64,000 nucleotides of DNA. Source: a virus. The stretch covers positions 1 to 64,000 of IMG/VR virus record IMGVR_UViG_3300006117_000001; one strand, written 5' to 3'. Numbering within the stretch: position 1 is the stretch's first letter; each line of letters opens with the position of its first letter. The notes under the pieces were generated by a model. The model was given only the letters and a program-made list of their open reading frames with translations. It had not been told where the DNA came from and ran no database searches. The position numbers and the translations under genes are program-made. Below are positions 8,439 through 17,814 of this stretch, one piece after another.

Positions 8439-8989
8439 TATCTAAACCCCGAGATACGTGGTGAGAACACAAAGGTAGCCTGATATGGGCTAGGTTTGGG
8501 GCTCACATTCGGATCAACCAATGCACGAATATTCCAGCCGAGATTAAACATAATACAACGAGTAGTGCTAGGTATATGCCTAATCCAAACAAACTGAAAG
8601 AGTCCGTTAGCGCGGACCAAAAGCCATCCTTCTTTTGCATTGTCATTATCCTTAATTAGATTGTCACCATTAAAGACGGCAGCATTATTGGGAATAAAAT
8701 AGTGTAGTGCAAAACTATACGCCGGATTGCGTAATAGCCATTTTACCTGTGAAAGGTAAGATGGCGGGTTTAACAGGTAAAAAGCTGCATCACCATCTAG
8801 GCTATTATCCGGTGTCATAAACCAAGACAGCCAATTAGGCAATCTAGGCCCCATGCCGTACTGAGAATGATTATCATTCCACCCTTCTTGCTGCGAGGCA
8901 AAGAGGGGCAGTATGGGGGCTAGCAATACGGCTAATAGGGTAACAGCCAGGCTGATGGGTACTAAAATGATGTAAAGAAGGTAGATCAC
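8438..8989 (-). CDS. Membrane-anchored phage protein of the lysis cassette
   Basis: 183 residues. N-terminal membrane segment(s) from 2-30 (LYIILVPISLAVTLLAVLLA), then a soluble domain with WFMTPDNSLDGDAAFY. I recall this TPDNSLDGD pattern in a phage family annotated DUF7338, without certainty. Role unknown. Overlaps the holin candidate by 4 bp (ATGA) and the Rz gene by one base. Confidence 0.7.
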   Translation of the reverse strand: MIYLLYIILVPISLAVTLLAVLLAPILPLFASQQEGWNDNHSQYGMGPRLPNWLSWFMTPDNSLDGDAAFYLLNPPSYLSQVKWLLRNPAYSFALHYFIPNNAAVFNGDNLIKDNDNAKEGWLLVRANGLFQFVWIRHIPSTTRCIMFNLGWNIRALVDPNVSPKPSPYQATFVFSPRISGFR

Positions 8990-9207
8990 TGCGGCTCTGT
9001 CTCTTTTTTGGCCATGATCGAAACACCACTTGCGCCGGACACAATGCCAATAGATTCAGCTAGTTCACGCAAGCTGACATTGCCGTGTATCATTTCGTAA
9101 GCAGCCACGCCGATTACAGCAACCAAACCTATGAGCCAGGCGACACGGCCTAGGTCGTAGGTCTCGTTGTCCTTGCCGGTGAGTAGCTGTTTGATAATGG
9201 TGTTCAT
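8986..9207 (-). CDS. Holin candidate
   Basis: 73 residues with a clear membrane helix (VAWLIGLVAVIGVAAYEMI) and a second weakly hydrophobic stretch (ESIGIVSGASGVSIMA), short charged tail KKETEPQ. Size and place between a second small membrane protein and spanin/lysozyme genes fit a holin. The gene at 9207-9437 is the alternative candidate. Confidence 0.5.
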   Translation of the reverse strand: MNTIIKQLLTGKDNETYDLGRVAWLIGLVAVIGVAAYEMIHGNVSLRELAESIGIVSGASGVSIMAKKETEPQ

Positions 9208-9437
9208 TAGTCTCTTAGGTCGTCTAGCTTGTCCTCAATGCGATGGACAGCTTTTAATACTTCTTCCCAGCGGTCAGAGAAATCGTCTTTGTGGACATAG
9301 TTCTCAGCAATATGGGTGCGAAGGTCGTGTAGGTCAAGTTTAAGAACCTGAACCGCCGTCCATAGCTCTTTACAGAACCAACCACACGCGACACAGATAA
9401 GGGGTAATATAGTGTTGATAAGAGTTTGTAAATCCAC
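9207..9437 (-). CDS. Small membrane protein with coiled coil, lysis cassette
   Basis: 76 residues from GTG 9437. One N-terminal membrane helix (LINTILPLICVACGWFCKEL) followed by a charged helix (HKDDFSDRWEEVLKAVHRI). It resembles small phage membrane proteins found beside holins; it could be a holin partner or antiholin. First gene after the hairpin at 9476-9504. Ribosome site is weak. Confidence 0.6.
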   Translation of the reverse strand: MDLQTLINTILPLICVACGWFCKELWTAVQVLKLDLHDLRTHIAENYVHKDDFSDRWEEVLKAVHRIEDKLDDLRD

Positions 9438-9475
9438 GTTGAGGTCCCGGGTTTATAATTATTATGGGTATGGGA

Positions 9476-9504
9476 AGACAGACAGCGGGTTAGGCTGTCT
9501 GTCT
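9476..9504 (-). terminator. Strong hairpin between fibre genes and lysis cassette
   Basis: Perfect 11-bp stem AGACAGACAGC / GCTGTCTGTCT with a 7-base loop. It lies 24 bp past the stop of the last fibre gene and before the lysis genes. The following U-tract is short (TCTTCC), so it may be a weak terminator or an RNA-processing site. Confidence 0.55.
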
Positions 9505-9527
9505 TATTGCGTCACGGGTGTTGCTAT

Positions 9528-9776
9528 TTAGCCAATCAAAGCAGCTACTTCAGCCTGTGTTAAACCTAGCTTAGCCAGTTTGTCCATAGCAGACTGTTTA
9601 GCAGCTACGGCAGCTTCTTGGGCAGCAGTTTCGGCATCTTGTAATTCTACTAGTTTGGCTTGTGCAGCAGCCATGTCATAAGACACTTCATTTTCGTCTT
9701 TGTCATAAGCAACTTCGCCACGAATAGTAACGATTGCTGGGTCAAGTGCATAAATAGCTGTGTGTAAATTAATCAT
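9528..9776 (-). CDS. Small fibre-associated or assembly protein
   Basis: 82 residues, starting MINLHTAIYALDPAIVTIRG, then an Ala/Gln-rich helix (EAAVAAKQSAMDKLAKLGLT) ending in LTQAEVAALIG. This pairing of a short beta start with a coiled-coil tail is common in small proteins at the end of phage fibre operons. Overlaps the upstream gene by 4 bp. Confidence 0.65.
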   Translation of the reverse strand: MINLHTAIYALDPAIVTIRGEVAYDKDENEVSYDMAAAQAKLVELQDAETAAQEAAVAAKQSAMDKLAKLGLTQAEVAALIG

Positions 9777-10294
9777 CCTGCAATCTCCATTACTGTAATT
9801 ATTGAAGTATCGTTATTTATTTGTACTGATGTAGTACCAGCATTGCCGTTTCTAGCAAAATAAATAGAATATGTAGTTGCTGAAGTAGTTGCTGGAGAAT
9901 CCAAAGCCATAACTGGTGCAGATGTAATACAAGCATTAGATAAATTTAAATAACTTGTATATACGGCATTTTGTTGAATTAATGTTGTATTTCGATAAAC
10001 AGCAAGACCAACGCCTACTCCGCTTCCTTGATTGTTGTATAGACCATTCATGCCAGCAATAACAAGTATTTTGCTAGTGGAAAATTTTGGAGTAATAGAA
10101 ACGCTTAAACCAGTTGTAATATATCCGCTAGTAGTGGAAGCTGGAGTTGATGTTGTTGCTTGAACCACTTGCAATACGCTACCAGTGGGCAATACTGAGT
10201 ATGGTACTGATCCATTTACAACCGCTGCTGTATTCTGAATAGTCCCGTCAGGGAATGTGACTGCGGGGTTTGTCCCGCCTAATGTTATGCTCAT
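9773..10294 (-). CDS. Fibre tip / receptor-binding-type beta protein
   Basis: 173 residues starting MSITLGGTNPAVTFPDGTIQ, a motif common in phage fibre proteins (N...FPDGT.Q). The rest is beta-rich with alternating small and hydrophobic residues (ISITPKFSTSKILVIAGM-like segment), similar in feel to the C1q-like domain protein upstream. No membrane segments. Overlaps the 53-residue gene by 4 bp. Confidence 0.65.
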   Translation of the reverse strand: MSITLGGTNPAVTFPDGTIQNTAAVVNGSVPYSVLPTGSVLQVVQATTSTPASTTSGYITTGLSVSITPKFSTSKILVIAGMNGLYNNQGSGVGVGLAVYRNTTLIQQNAVYTSYLNLSNACITSAPVMALDSPATTSATTYSIYFARNGNAGTTSVQINNDTSIITVMEIAG

Positions 10295-10452
10295 TTAAGT
10301 TGCTCCGCTGTAGGTTTAGCTAGTGTAGGATGTTCCCATTTAGCAATGTAGTCGCCTTTGCCGTCTGAATCGTTTTGAAGTGTGATTACAGTCATAAAAT
10401 CTTTTTGTGTAAGACTAGGATATAAAGCCATAATTTTTTCAAATAATGTCAT
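10291..10452 (-). CDS. Small tail-fibre-operon protein
   Basis: 53 residues (MTLFEKIMALYPSLTQKDFM... ending PTLAKPTAEQLK). The pattern Y-P-L-T..DF...I.LQ...G...I..W.......PT.EQL recurs in small proteins beside phage fibre genes. Coupled to both neighbours: 4-bp overlap downstream and one-base gap upstream. Confidence 0.75.
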   Translation of the reverse strand: MTLFEKIMALYPSLTQKDFMTVITLQNDSDGKGDYIAKWEHPTLAKPTAEQLK

Positions 10453-10453
10453 T

Positions 10454-11002
10454 TTATGCTGTCCTCATTAAAGAACCATTAATCCAAGTATTTGTAGAAG
10501 ATGCGCCTGTATTTTTTGAGCCACCAGTATATTGAGCCGCATATATTTCTACATAATCAGTAGAACCATTAAAATAAACTAAAGAACCGCCTGAAAAAGA
10601 ACCTATGCCACCACCTGTTGTGCTTCCAATGTCTTGTAATCTTTTATATTCAGAACCATTTTTATAAATACTAATATATGTTTCATTAGTCAATCCACCA
10701 GACCAGCCAACACTTGCACTAATATAATAATAGCCAGCAATTAAAGGTGTAAATCTATAATTTGTAGAAGCATCAAAATAAGAATTTGTATCATATTCTT
10801 TAGTTTGAAATTGTAATTTTGTTGCTGTTCCTGTTGAAATAGATTGCAATGTGCTTTGATAAGCACTAAACGCTGGCATATTACCTGACACCATTACAGT
10901 ACCAGTAGCAGCAGGAAGGGTTGCGGTGTTGGAACCAGCTACGGCAGGAACAGTTAAGTTCACTACCCCGCTAGTATCTCCTGAGATTACGATTGAGCTC
11001 AT
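10454..11002 (-). CDS. C1q-like fibre tip protein
   Basis: 182 residues. The first 40 are a fibre linker (SGDTSGVVNLTVPAVAGSNT); the rest fits a C1q/TNF-like jelly roll: FQTKEYDTNSYFDASTNYRF, then F.PLIAGYYYISASV, a standard C1q signature. Such domains trimerise and form receptor-binding tips. Lies in the operon between the S74 chaperone protein and a second beta-rich tip protein. Confidence 0.75.
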   Translation of the reverse strand: MSSIVISGDTSGVVNLTVPAVAGSNTATLPAATGTVMVSGNMPAFSAYQSTLQSISTGTATKLQFQTKEYDTNSYFDASTNYRFTPLIAGYYYISASVGWSGGLTNETYISIYKNGSEYKRLQDIGSTTGGGIGSFSGGSLVYFNGSTDYVEIYAAQYTGGSKNTGASSTNTWINGSLMRTA

Positions 11003-11003
11003 A

Positions 11004-11888
11004 TTATTTAGTTCCTTTTAATGCTGCAACATCGGCTTGTAATTGAGTGATGATGGCTTGTTGTTCTTTAATTGATGCTACAAGAAGTGGAATAACATCG
11101 GTGTATTGAACACCCAATTTATCTGGGTTGCTATCATCCACAGATTCAGGCAATACTTTTTGCAAATCTTGAGCAATTAAAAATGCACGACTTTTGCTTT
11201 CATCATCAGTTTTATAACGACCTGTAACAGAACGTAATGATGCAACTTTTTCTATTGCATTTTCAATAGGTTTCAAATCAGTTTTTAAGCGTTCGTCTGA
11301 ATACGAAATCCATGATGTTCCACCATAACCAATATAAACACCAGTAGCTGAGTCATTAAAAACAACAAAATTTCCAGTATTATCAGGACCAATTTGCCAT
11401 TTTCTAGAAGGTTGTGCTGTGTTTACAAACCCCATACTACCTAAGGCAGTCCCTTGTGAACTAGAAAGGTTAAACTTTGTATTTGATAAAATTTGACTTG
11501 TAGTACCAACCAACAAATTACCACTAGAGTCAATACGCATCCGTTCTGTCGTATATCCACCATTGGCAAATATTAAATTACTTCCAGCAACAATATTGGA
11601 AATCCAAGCATCGCCTGAACTAGCAGTTGGGGAAAAAGATAACCATGCATTTTGTCCTGCACCAGTAGTTGCTATTTTAATTTCAGGTTCATTTGCGGTA
11701 CTAACTTGAAGAACTCTGTTAGAGCCATTTCTTCCTGATGGACTAGCAGTACCAATACCTACATTTTGACTAGCGTCTACTGTGACTGCAGTTGTACCAG
11801 CAGTCTGGATATTTAAGATTCCGCTATTGTCTGCCGAGGTGATGACTCCACCAGCGCCAGAAGTTGAAGCGTTAATTGAAGATGCCAT
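11004..11888 (-). CDS. Fibre protein with S74 intramolecular chaperone domain
   Basis: 294 residues. N-terminal fibre part (NIQTAGTTAVTVDASQNVGI pattern) and from residue 197 an S74 endosialidase-type chaperone: SDERLKTDLKPI, then FLIAQDLQKVLPE and a C-terminal coiled coil. These domains trimerise the fibre and usually cleave themselves before the Ser of SDE(R/K). The Ser and the DERLK block are intact, so self-cleavage is plausible. One-base gap to the C1q-like gene. Confidence 0.9.
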   Translation of the reverse strand: MASSINASTSGAGGVITSADNSGILNIQTAGTTAVTVDASQNVGIGTASPSGRNGSNRVLQVSTANEPEIKIATTGAGQNAWLSFSPTASSGDAWISNIVAGSNLIFANGGYTTERMRIDSSGNLLVGTTSQILSNTKFNLSSSQGTALGSMGFVNTAQPSRKWQIGPDNTGNFVVFNDSATGVYIGYGGTSWISYSDERLKTDLKPIENAIEKVASLRSVTGRYKTDDESKSRAFLIAQDLQKVLPESVDDSNPDKLGVQYTDVIPLLVASIKEQQAIITQLQADVAALKGTK

Positions 11889-11897
11889 GTTGATTCC

Positions 11898-12620
11898 TTA
11901 TAAAATAACCCAGCGTTGACCGCTGGAAACTGTGACTGACTGTCCACTCGCTACAGAAACAGGGCCTACGCTCATTGCGTTATTACCAGAAGCGATAGTA
12001 TAGCTAGTTGATACAGTAGCAGAGTTTACTACAATACCGTTGCTAGCAACAACTTGGCTTGCCTGCAAATCGCCTGTAGAAGGCTTGTACAGGTACTTAG
12101 CGTTTGATGTGTAGATTGTTGTAGGAGCGCCAGAAGTAGCATTGGAAAACAATGGATACAGGTTAGAAGCTGTAGTCGTATCGTTGCTAATAGAAGCACC
12201 GCTAGCAGGAGCCGCAGTCCAAGCTGGAACACCAGCAACAACCGACAAAATCTGCCCTGTTGTGCCAATAGGTAGCTTAGATAGTGTGTTGCTTGCAGAA
12301 GCGTAGAGTGTGTCGCCAGTGGTGTATGTGCTAAAACCTGTACCGCCATTAGCTTGCGCCAATGTGCCAGCTAATGTAACAGCGCCAGTGGTTGCTGTGT
12401 TAGGTGTTAATCCAGTCGTGCCGCCTGAGAAGGACGATACGTTGACGCTACCAGCTTTACTAGCGATGACCTGTACGTTGCCGCTTGAGTCTTTATAAAA
12501 GAGCTTACCATCTGCAGTATTTAACGCCAACTCACCAGCAACCAAATTGGCTGCTAAAGGTGCATTAGTGGCGGTTGCACTGTAGTACAAGCTTAACGGA
12601 GTGTATCCCGATTGTGCCAT
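11898..12620 (-). CDS. Fibre protein with GGT/NGGTG repeats
   Basis: 240 residues, beginning MAQSGYTPLSLYYSATATNA and containing AGELALNTADGKLFYKDSSG, a very common phage fibre motif, and LAQANGGTGFSTYTTGDTLY. It ends in SGQRWVIL, another common fibre end. Likely a structural fibre shaft segment; beta-rich, no charge clusters. Confidence 0.8.
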   Translation of the reverse strand: MAQSGYTPLSLYYSATATNAPLAANLVAGELALNTADGKLFYKDSSGNVQVIASKAGSVNVSSFSGGTTGLTPNTATTGAVTLAGTLAQANGGTGFSTYTTGDTLYASASNTLSKLPIGTTGQILSVVAGVPAWTAAPASGASISNDTTTASNLYPLFSNATSGAPTTIYTSNAKYLYKPSTGDLQASQVVASNGIVVNSATVSTSYTIASGNNAMSVGPVSVASGQSVTVSSGQRWVIL

Positions 12621-12636
12621 ATTTATTTCCTTCTAA

Positions 12637-14628
12637 TTAAAATGAACCGCCAGATACAACTGTAATGCCGTATCCAGATAAGGTTGTGGGTTTACTTGTC
12701 AAATCGGCAAAAACTCCGCTAAACAAAGTAGGCTTGCTTGTCAAGTCAGTATACGAGCCGCTAGTTGCTACTGTAGCTAAAGTTGGCTTTCCTGTCAAGT
12801 CAGCATACGCACCTGAGAACAAAGTAGGCTTATTTGTTAAATCGGTATATGAACCGCTAAACAGGGTTGGCTTGTTAATCAGGTCAGTATATGAACCGCT
12901 AGTTGCCACAGTAGCTAATGTGGGTTTGCTTGTCAGATCGGTATATACACCAGAGAACAAACTTGGCTTGTTAGACAAATCATTATAAGAACCGCTAGTT
13001 GCCACTGTTGCCAAGCTACTGCTGTTTGCTTTAAGAGCTAACGCGCTATCAACCGCAGTCTTAGTATAAGCATCAGTAACGCCATAACCAGACAATGTAG
13101 TAGCTTTATCAGCCTTGCCCGATACAGTATTAGTCAAGGCAGCCGCTGCGGACTCATCACTTGCTAACTGAGCATCAATCTTAGCCAATGTGTTCAGAGC
13201 AGCAGGAGCAGCTCCTACAACAGCTTGGATTGCAGAGCTTACATCTGTTGGGCTTGTTGGGGTATACCCTAATGCGTTAGCAATTGATGTAGTTGTTACG
13301 CTTGCATCTGTACCAGCTGGACCTGTAGCACCAGTGTCACCTTTAGGACCCTGAATTCCTTGAGGACCCTGAGCACCTGTGGCACCAGTAGCGCCAGTAT
13401 CACCTTTTAAGCCCTGCGGTCCAGTTGCACCAGTAGCTCCTGTATCACCTTTAGGGCCTTGGATACCCTGAGCACCTGTTGCACCAGTATCGCCAGTTGC
13501 GCCTGTATCACCCTTTAACCCTTGTGGGCCTTGAGGACCAGTAGCGCCTGTTGCGCCGTCCATTCCAGCTGCACCTGTATCGCCTTTAGGACCTTGAGGA
13601 CCAGTTGCTCCTGTGGCACCGGTAGCTCCTGTATCACCCTTCAAGCCTTGAGGGCCCTGTGGTCCAGTTGCGCCGTCCATGCCGTTTGTGCCATTAGTAC
13701 CAGCTGCGCCAGTGTCACCCTTTAAGCCCTGAATACCTTGTGCTCCAGTAGCGCCTGTGGCTCCTGTATCACCCTTAAGTCCTTGGATACCCTGTGGACC
13801 TTGAGCGCCCGTATCACCCTTATCGCCTTGAATTCCTTGAGCGCCGGTTGCACCAGTATCGCCTTTAGCACCATTGGGACCAGCAGGACCTTGTGCTCCT
13901 GTCGAACCAGTGTCACCCTTGTCACCTTTATCGCCTTTGAGCTGAGCAACTACGCCAGCTGGCAATGTGGTGACGTTAGATAAGTCTTTGTTTGCCTTAT
14001 TGGAAACAGTTGTTGTCAAACTGGCAACAGCGGACTCATCGTTTGCTAACTGATCCGCAATTTCTTTTAATGTGTCAAGCGCCATTGGGGCGCCATTTAC
14101 TAAAGCGGCAATAGAAGCATCAATCTGTGGCTGAATGTCTGCGCCAGTTAATACCTGGTTGCCGTGAACTTTAACACCATAGTTATCAATTACAACAGAA
14201 CCATTAGCAACGTCAATAGCTGTTGCGCTAACTTGTGGCACGTCAATCGAATCTGGTGCTACTACAACTACAGTACCAGTAATTGGTTCTGTAAAATATA
14301 GATAGAACGAGTTAATGTCAATGTCTGTCTTACCAGCAGAAACAATGTTTCCGTTGGACTGTCTGATTTGGTACCAGACGTTAGTAGTGCCTAAATTGTG
14401 CTGCACCAACCACATGGAGGCAGCGCCGCCTTGGTTGTGTACGTATGAATTTGTCTTGCTAGCGAACGGATACCATGTTGTTAATCCGCCTAGTTGAATA
14501 TAAGCATAAATAGCTTGATCTTTAATAATGATCGTGCCAATAGCAGGGTTAGCCGGGAAGCCCGACTCGTCTTTCGACATAACCAATGCGCCGTAAAGCG
14601 ATAGGTCATTTAGTACTCTTGTTTCCAT
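12637..14628 (-). CDS. Tail fibre with collagen-like domain and DLTNKPTL repeats, ends GGSF
   Basis: 663 residues. Head part about 1-225, then a long uninterrupted G-X-Y collagen-like domain (about 229-440; triplets GDK, GPQ, GAT, GLK), then repeats of [17 protein letters not shown]-type about every 12-17 residues and the end VVSGGSF. Collagen-like phage fibres form triple helices. The encoding DNA is strongly repetitive, so length variation by slippage is expected. Same GG(T/S)F end as proteins at 2935 and 17815. Confidence 0.85.
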   Translation of the reverse strand: METRVLNDLSLYGALVMSKDESGFPANPAIGTIIIKDQAIYAYIQLGGLTTWYPFASKTNSYVHNQGGAASMWLVQHNLGTTNVWYQIRQSNGNIVSAGKTDIDINSFYLYFTEPITGTVVVVAPDSIDVPQVSATAIDVANGSVVIDNYGVKVHGNQVLTGADIQPQIDASIAALVNGAPMALDTLKEIADQLANDESAVASLTTTVSNKANKDLSNVTTLPAGVVAQLKGDKGDKGDTGSTGAQGPAGPNGAKGDTGATGAQGIQGDKGDTGAQGPQGIQGLKGDTGATGATGAQGIQGLKGDTGAAGTNGTNGMDGATGPQGPQGLKGDTGATGATGATGPQGPKGDTGAAGMDGATGATGPQGPQGLKGDTGATGDTGATGAQGIQGPKGDTGATGATGPQGLKGDTGATGATGAQGPQGIQGPKGDTGATGPAGTDASVTTTSIANALGYTPTSPTDVSSAIQAVVGAAPAALNTLAKIDAQLASDESAAAALTNTVSGKADKATTLSGYGVTDAYTKTAVDSALALKANSSSLATVATSGSYNDLSNKPSLFSGVYTDLTSKPTLATVATSGSYTDLINKPTLFSGSYTDLTNKPTLFSGAYADLTGKPTLATVATSGSYTDLTSKPTLFSGVFADLTSKPTTLSGYGITVVSGGSF

Positions 14629-14835
14629 TTATAATTCCTTTGGAGGTGTTATGCCACGCATGTACGCCTGACCAGTGGCAACCATTTTCATCACGCTCAG
14701 AGTGTCATAACTCTGCAGTATTCTGTTTAATAGCTCTTCTGTAGTGATGTGACTGCTTGCGTAGTCAGCTCTTAATTTTTTAATATCATCCGCGACACGA
14801 TATAACCACTCTGAAATTCTCTCCGCATCAGTCAT
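14629..14835 (-). CDS. Small helical protein in the fibre operon
   Basis: 68 residues from ATG 14835 (MTDAERISEWLYRVADDIKK). An in-frame TTG at 14844 has AAGGTGA almost touching it, while the ATG has it at a usable distance, so I chose the ATG. Overlaps the upstream gene by 8 bp. Predicted all-helical, probably a chaperone or assembly factor; function unknown. Confidence 0.65.
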   Translation of the reverse strand: MTDAERISEWLYRVADDIKKLRADYASSHITTEELLNRILQSYDTLSVMKMVATGQAYMRGITPPKEL

Positions 14836-15037
14836 GCTGCGCAATCACCTTCTCGGCACGTTCATAATAACGTTTAAGCCAGTCAATGTTTTCCACTAAC
14901 TGCACTTTGTCATCCTCACTAAATTCTTTGGTATTGTCGATAATCTGGGCTAACTGTCTAACCTGAGACTCGATCTTCTTTAATGCTTGAGGTACTGTTG
15001 TTATTGATGAAAAGTTAAAATTGGGTAATTTTTGCAT
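14828..15037 (-). CDS. Small coiled-coil protein in the fibre operon
   Basis: 69 residues, charged helix (QALKKIESQVRQLAQIIDNT, EDDKVQLVENIDWLKRYYER). No membrane segment or known motif. Sits between two large fibre genes together with 14629-14835; this pair may help fold or attach fibres (inference). Confidence 0.65.
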   Translation of the reverse strand: MQKLPNFNFSSITTVPQALKKIESQVRQLAQIIDNTKEFSEDDKVQLVENIDWLKRYYERAEKVIAQHD

Positions 15038-15071
15038 GCTAGTAGAGGGGGATCGCTCCCCCTCTCCTATA

Positions 15072-16928
15072 TTACAATGTTACTGCGTTACGTACAATTG
15101 CCTTAACTTTCAAGGCTGTAGACAAGTATACGCGAACAGTGTTTGCGTCAACTTCTTGAACGGAAACGATGTCGTTGTAGTACAAGCCATCAGCGCGCTG
15201 AACTTTAACAGAAATCTCAGCAAAACTTGTGTTCAAGTTGTGTGAAATTGTGTGAGTTGTAGCAGCTGAAACAGCTTCAAATGTAAAGATTGTTGCATTG
15301 TAGTCGCTACGAATAGCAGCTTCAGCAGCTTCTGCACGTGTTGCTTCAGCAGCTTCAGCAGCTTGAGCGCGTGTAACTTCAGCAGCCAAGTCGCTTGCAA
15401 TAGCAGCTTCTGCAGCAGTAGCACGGAGTGCCTCAGATGCAGTAGCAGCAGCGTTAGCAGCTTCAGCTGTTTGAGCACGTGTTGTCTCAGCAGCGATGTC
15501 GCTTGCCAAACCAGCTTCAGCAGCTTGAGCGCGTGTTGTCTCAGCAGAAACAGCAGCAGCACGAGCAGATGCTTCAGTAGCAATATCACTTGCCAAACCA
15601 GCTTCAGCAGCTTGAGCACGAGTAGCTTCTGCAGCAATAGCAGATGCGTTAGTAGCATCGCCAGCGATACGTGCAGTAGCTTCTGCAGTTACAGCAGCAG
15701 CGCGTGCAGTAGCTTCAGCAGCAATGTCTGATGCCAAACCAGCTTCAGCAGCAGTAGCACGTGTTGTCTCAGCAGCAATATCAGATGCTAAGCCAGCTTC
15801 AACGCCAGTAGCACGATTGTACTCTGCAGTATCTGCAGCAGCGCGTGTAGCAGCTTCAGCAGAAATGTCAGATGCTAAACCAGCTTCAGCTGTTTGTGCA
15901 CGTGACTGCTCAGCAGTAACGGCAGCAGCGCGAGCTGTTGCTTCAGCAGCGATGTCAGAAGACAAGCCAGCTTCAGCAGCTTGAGCACGTGTTGTCTCAG
16001 CAGAGATAGCAGCAGCGTTTGTAGCATCGCCAGCTGCGCGAGCAGTAGCTTCAGCAGAAATGTCAGATGACAAACCAGCTTCAGCAGCTTGAGCACGTGT
16101 TGTTTCAGCAGAAATGTCAGAAGACAGACCAGCTTCAGCAGTTTGTGCACGGCTAACTTCAGCAGAGATCGCAGCAGCGTTAGATACACCGTCAGCCTTA
16201 ACTTCGTCGATAGCAGCAACAATAGTTGACTTATCGTTAGTTGTTAGGTCAGAGAGGTTACCAATCTTACCGTTTGTTTGGCTTTCTAAGCTTGTTACGC
16301 GTGTGTCTAATGCACCTTCAGCAGCAGTTGCACGTGTTGTTTCAGCAGAAATAGCTGAATTCAATGTGTTGTAGTTGCTTGTTGCTGTTGATGTAATAGC
16401 AGCTTCAGCAGCTGTTGCACGGGTTACTTCAGCGTCCAAATTGCTTTGAACTGTGTTAACCATACCTTCGATTACGTTAACGATATTGGGATCGTTTTGT
16501 AATGCAGAAGCTAATTTGGTGATTGTGTCAAGAACTGAAGGAGGAATACCGCCCAACAATTCAGCTTTAGCAGCGTCTGTGTAAGCCTTAGCTGTAACTA
16601 AAGCAGCGTCGGTGTAAACACCAGCAGAAGCCAAAGTAGCAGCATCGCCAGCTTGACGAGCAGAAGCTTCTGCAGAGATGTCAGATGCTAAAGAAGCACG
16701 AACAGTCTCAAGAGCAGCAGCAGCAGAGTCAACATCGCTGATTGTCTTAACTACAACAGCACCAGTGCTATCAAGTGCAGAATACTTTACAACTTTCTCA
16801 ACTGAATTGAACCAAACACGACCAGCAGCAACCGGTGTTGGGTCTGTTGAGAGGATTTCGAGATTCAAGTTCTCGACATAGGCATTGGCCGCTAAGGTTA
16901 TGCCATGAAATACTGGGAAATTCGCCAT
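15072..16928 (-). CDS. Coiled-coil fibre shaft protein with ~18-residue repeats
   Basis: 618 residues. The core (about 90-540) consists of repeats like AEAGLASDIAAETTRAQ, a long Ala-rich parallel coiled coil as in trimeric adhesins and phage fibres. The N-terminus carries the common RVWFNSVEKVVKYSALDSTG motif; the C-terminus (from about 550) has a beta domain THTISHNLNTSFAEISVKVQ, also seen at 17206 and 12637 (HNLNTT, HNLGTT) as a recurring distal or joining module. DNA repeats of about 54 bp suggest copy-number variation. Confidence 0.85.
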   Translation of the reverse strand: MANFPVFHGITLAANAYVENLNLEILSTDPTPVAAGRVWFNSVEKVVKYSALDSTGAVVVKTISDVDSAAAALETVRASLASDISAEASARQAGDAATLASAGVYTDAALVTAKAYTDAAKAELLGGIPPSVLDTITKLASALQNDPNIVNVIEGMVNTVQSNLDAEVTRATAAEAAITSTATSNYNTLNSAISAETTRATAAEGALDTRVTSLESQTNGKIGNLSDLTTNDKSTIVAAIDEVKADGVSNAAAISAEVSRAQTAEAGLSSDISAETTRAQAAEAGLSSDISAEATARAAGDATNAAAISAETTRAQAAEAGLSSDIAAEATARAAAVTAEQSRAQTAEAGLASDISAEAATRAAADTAEYNRATGVEAGLASDIAAETTRATAAEAGLASDIAAEATARAAAVTAEATARIAGDATNASAIAAEATRAQAAEAGLASDIATEASARAAAVSAETTRAQAAEAGLASDIAAETTRAQTAEAANAAATASEALRATAAEAAIASDLAAEVTRAQAAEAAEATRAEAAEAAIRSDYNATIFTFEAVSAATTHTISHNLNTSFAEISVKVQRADGLYYNDIVSVQEVDANTVRVYLSTALKVKAIVRNAVTL

Positions 16929-16981
16929 GAGTCATTACTCCAAATAATTGTTATAGATTTATCTCGACACGACCCAATTAA

Positions 16982-17188
16982 TTAAACTACAAAACGTCTC
17001 AACACTAGTAGTTCCTGATCAACTCTTAATGCATCAGAACTAGCATGTTTTACTCGCCAATCTACCTCCGGTGTATCGCTGAGGAAATGGAACATATTGT
17101 CCTTGTATCCTATTAGCTCGCCACCATTCGCTTTAATATAAGCAGCGAAATGCATCTCGCGCTTATGAACTGCAATCTTAAATTCCAT
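16982..17188 (-). CDS. Small phage protein, DUF5659-like
   Basis: 68 residues (AAYIKANGGELIGYKDNMFH then FHFLSDTPEVDW). The pattern of a short helix, G-rich turn and F-F beta strand recalls DUF5659 proteins of phages, a tentative match. Between fibre genes. Confidence 0.6.
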   Translation of the reverse strand: MEFKIAVHKREMHFAAYIKANGGELIGYKDNMFHFLSDTPEVDWRVKHASSDALRVDQELLVLRRFVV

Positions 17189-17205
17189 AAAGTGTCATTC
17201 AATTG

Positions 17206-17481
17206 TTATACAATGAAGATCACGTTAGCGCGACCAGACATTGCCTCGGTTAAATTAATGACGATTTCACTCTCCGACGTAGCTTGAGTAGAAGCAAAAA
17301 ACTTTTTATTGTTAGTGTCAAACAGATCTAACATATAACGAGTAGTGTTTAAATTATGCTCTATAACCCAAGTGTTATTGGGAACTGAAAATTCGTATGA
17401 TTCTGCAACAGCTGTAAACCCTGATGCTGTGGGTGTACCATAGACTGAGCCGTAAACTCTGGCAAAATATTGTTGAGCCAT
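17206..17481 (-). CDS. Small fibre module protein with HNLNT motif
   Basis: 91 residues; the second half (NNTWVIEHNLNTTRYMLDLF) is a beta module also found at the C-terminus of the 618-residue shaft protein and near the N-terminus of the 663-residue fibre. Probably a joining or tip domain expressed as a separate polypeptide. Gap of 3 bp to the upstream gene. Confidence 0.65.
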   Translation of the reverse strand: MAQQYFARVYGSVYGTPTASGFTAVAESYEFSVPNNTWVIEHNLNTTRYMLDLFDTNNKKFFASTQATSESEIVINLTEAMSGRANVIFIV

Positions 17482-17484
17482 TTG

Positions 17485-17805
17485 TTAGATACCAGCTTGA
17501 ACTACACGTAATGTTGCCGTCCCCGTTGTATATGCTGTAATTCTAAATCGAACCGCCACGACAGGATACGCATAAAATCCGTCAGCAGATGTTTGCACGT
17601 TTGACAAAAATGGAAACCATGTTGCTGCGTCAATAGATGCTTGGTCTGTGATCTTGTTGTATGTGTGCTCCACGGTGTATGTCATTACTGCACCGGGTGT
17701 TAAAGTTACTGCTAAACCGACGTTAATCGGGGTAATATTTAAGTCCAGCGGAACGACTGCACTGATTCCTGCTGCACTTAGGGAAGTTGTCATTGGCGTT
17801 GCCAT
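17485..17805 (-). CDS. Small beta-rich virion protein
   Basis: 106 residues, start MATPMTTSLSAAGISAVVPL, beta-strand-rich with YTVEHTYNKITDQA and ending TATLRVVQAGI. Resembles the 101-residue protein at 20812 in its end (DTLTVIQSGGI). Likely a small structural protein of the tail or fibre network; no known family recognised. Confidence 0.6.
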   Translation of the reverse strand: MATPMTTSLSAAGISAVVPLDLNITPINVGLAVTLTPGAVMTYTVEHTYNKITDQASIDAATWFPFLSNVQTSADGFYAYPVVAVRFRITAYTTGTATLRVVQAGI

Positions 17806-17814
17806 AATATCCTC

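Noticed and set aside
15233-16374. Long open frames opposite and inside the 618-residue coiled-coil gene
   Set aside because: Low-complexity Leu- or Ser/Cys-rich shadows of the repetitive gene, without ribosome sites.
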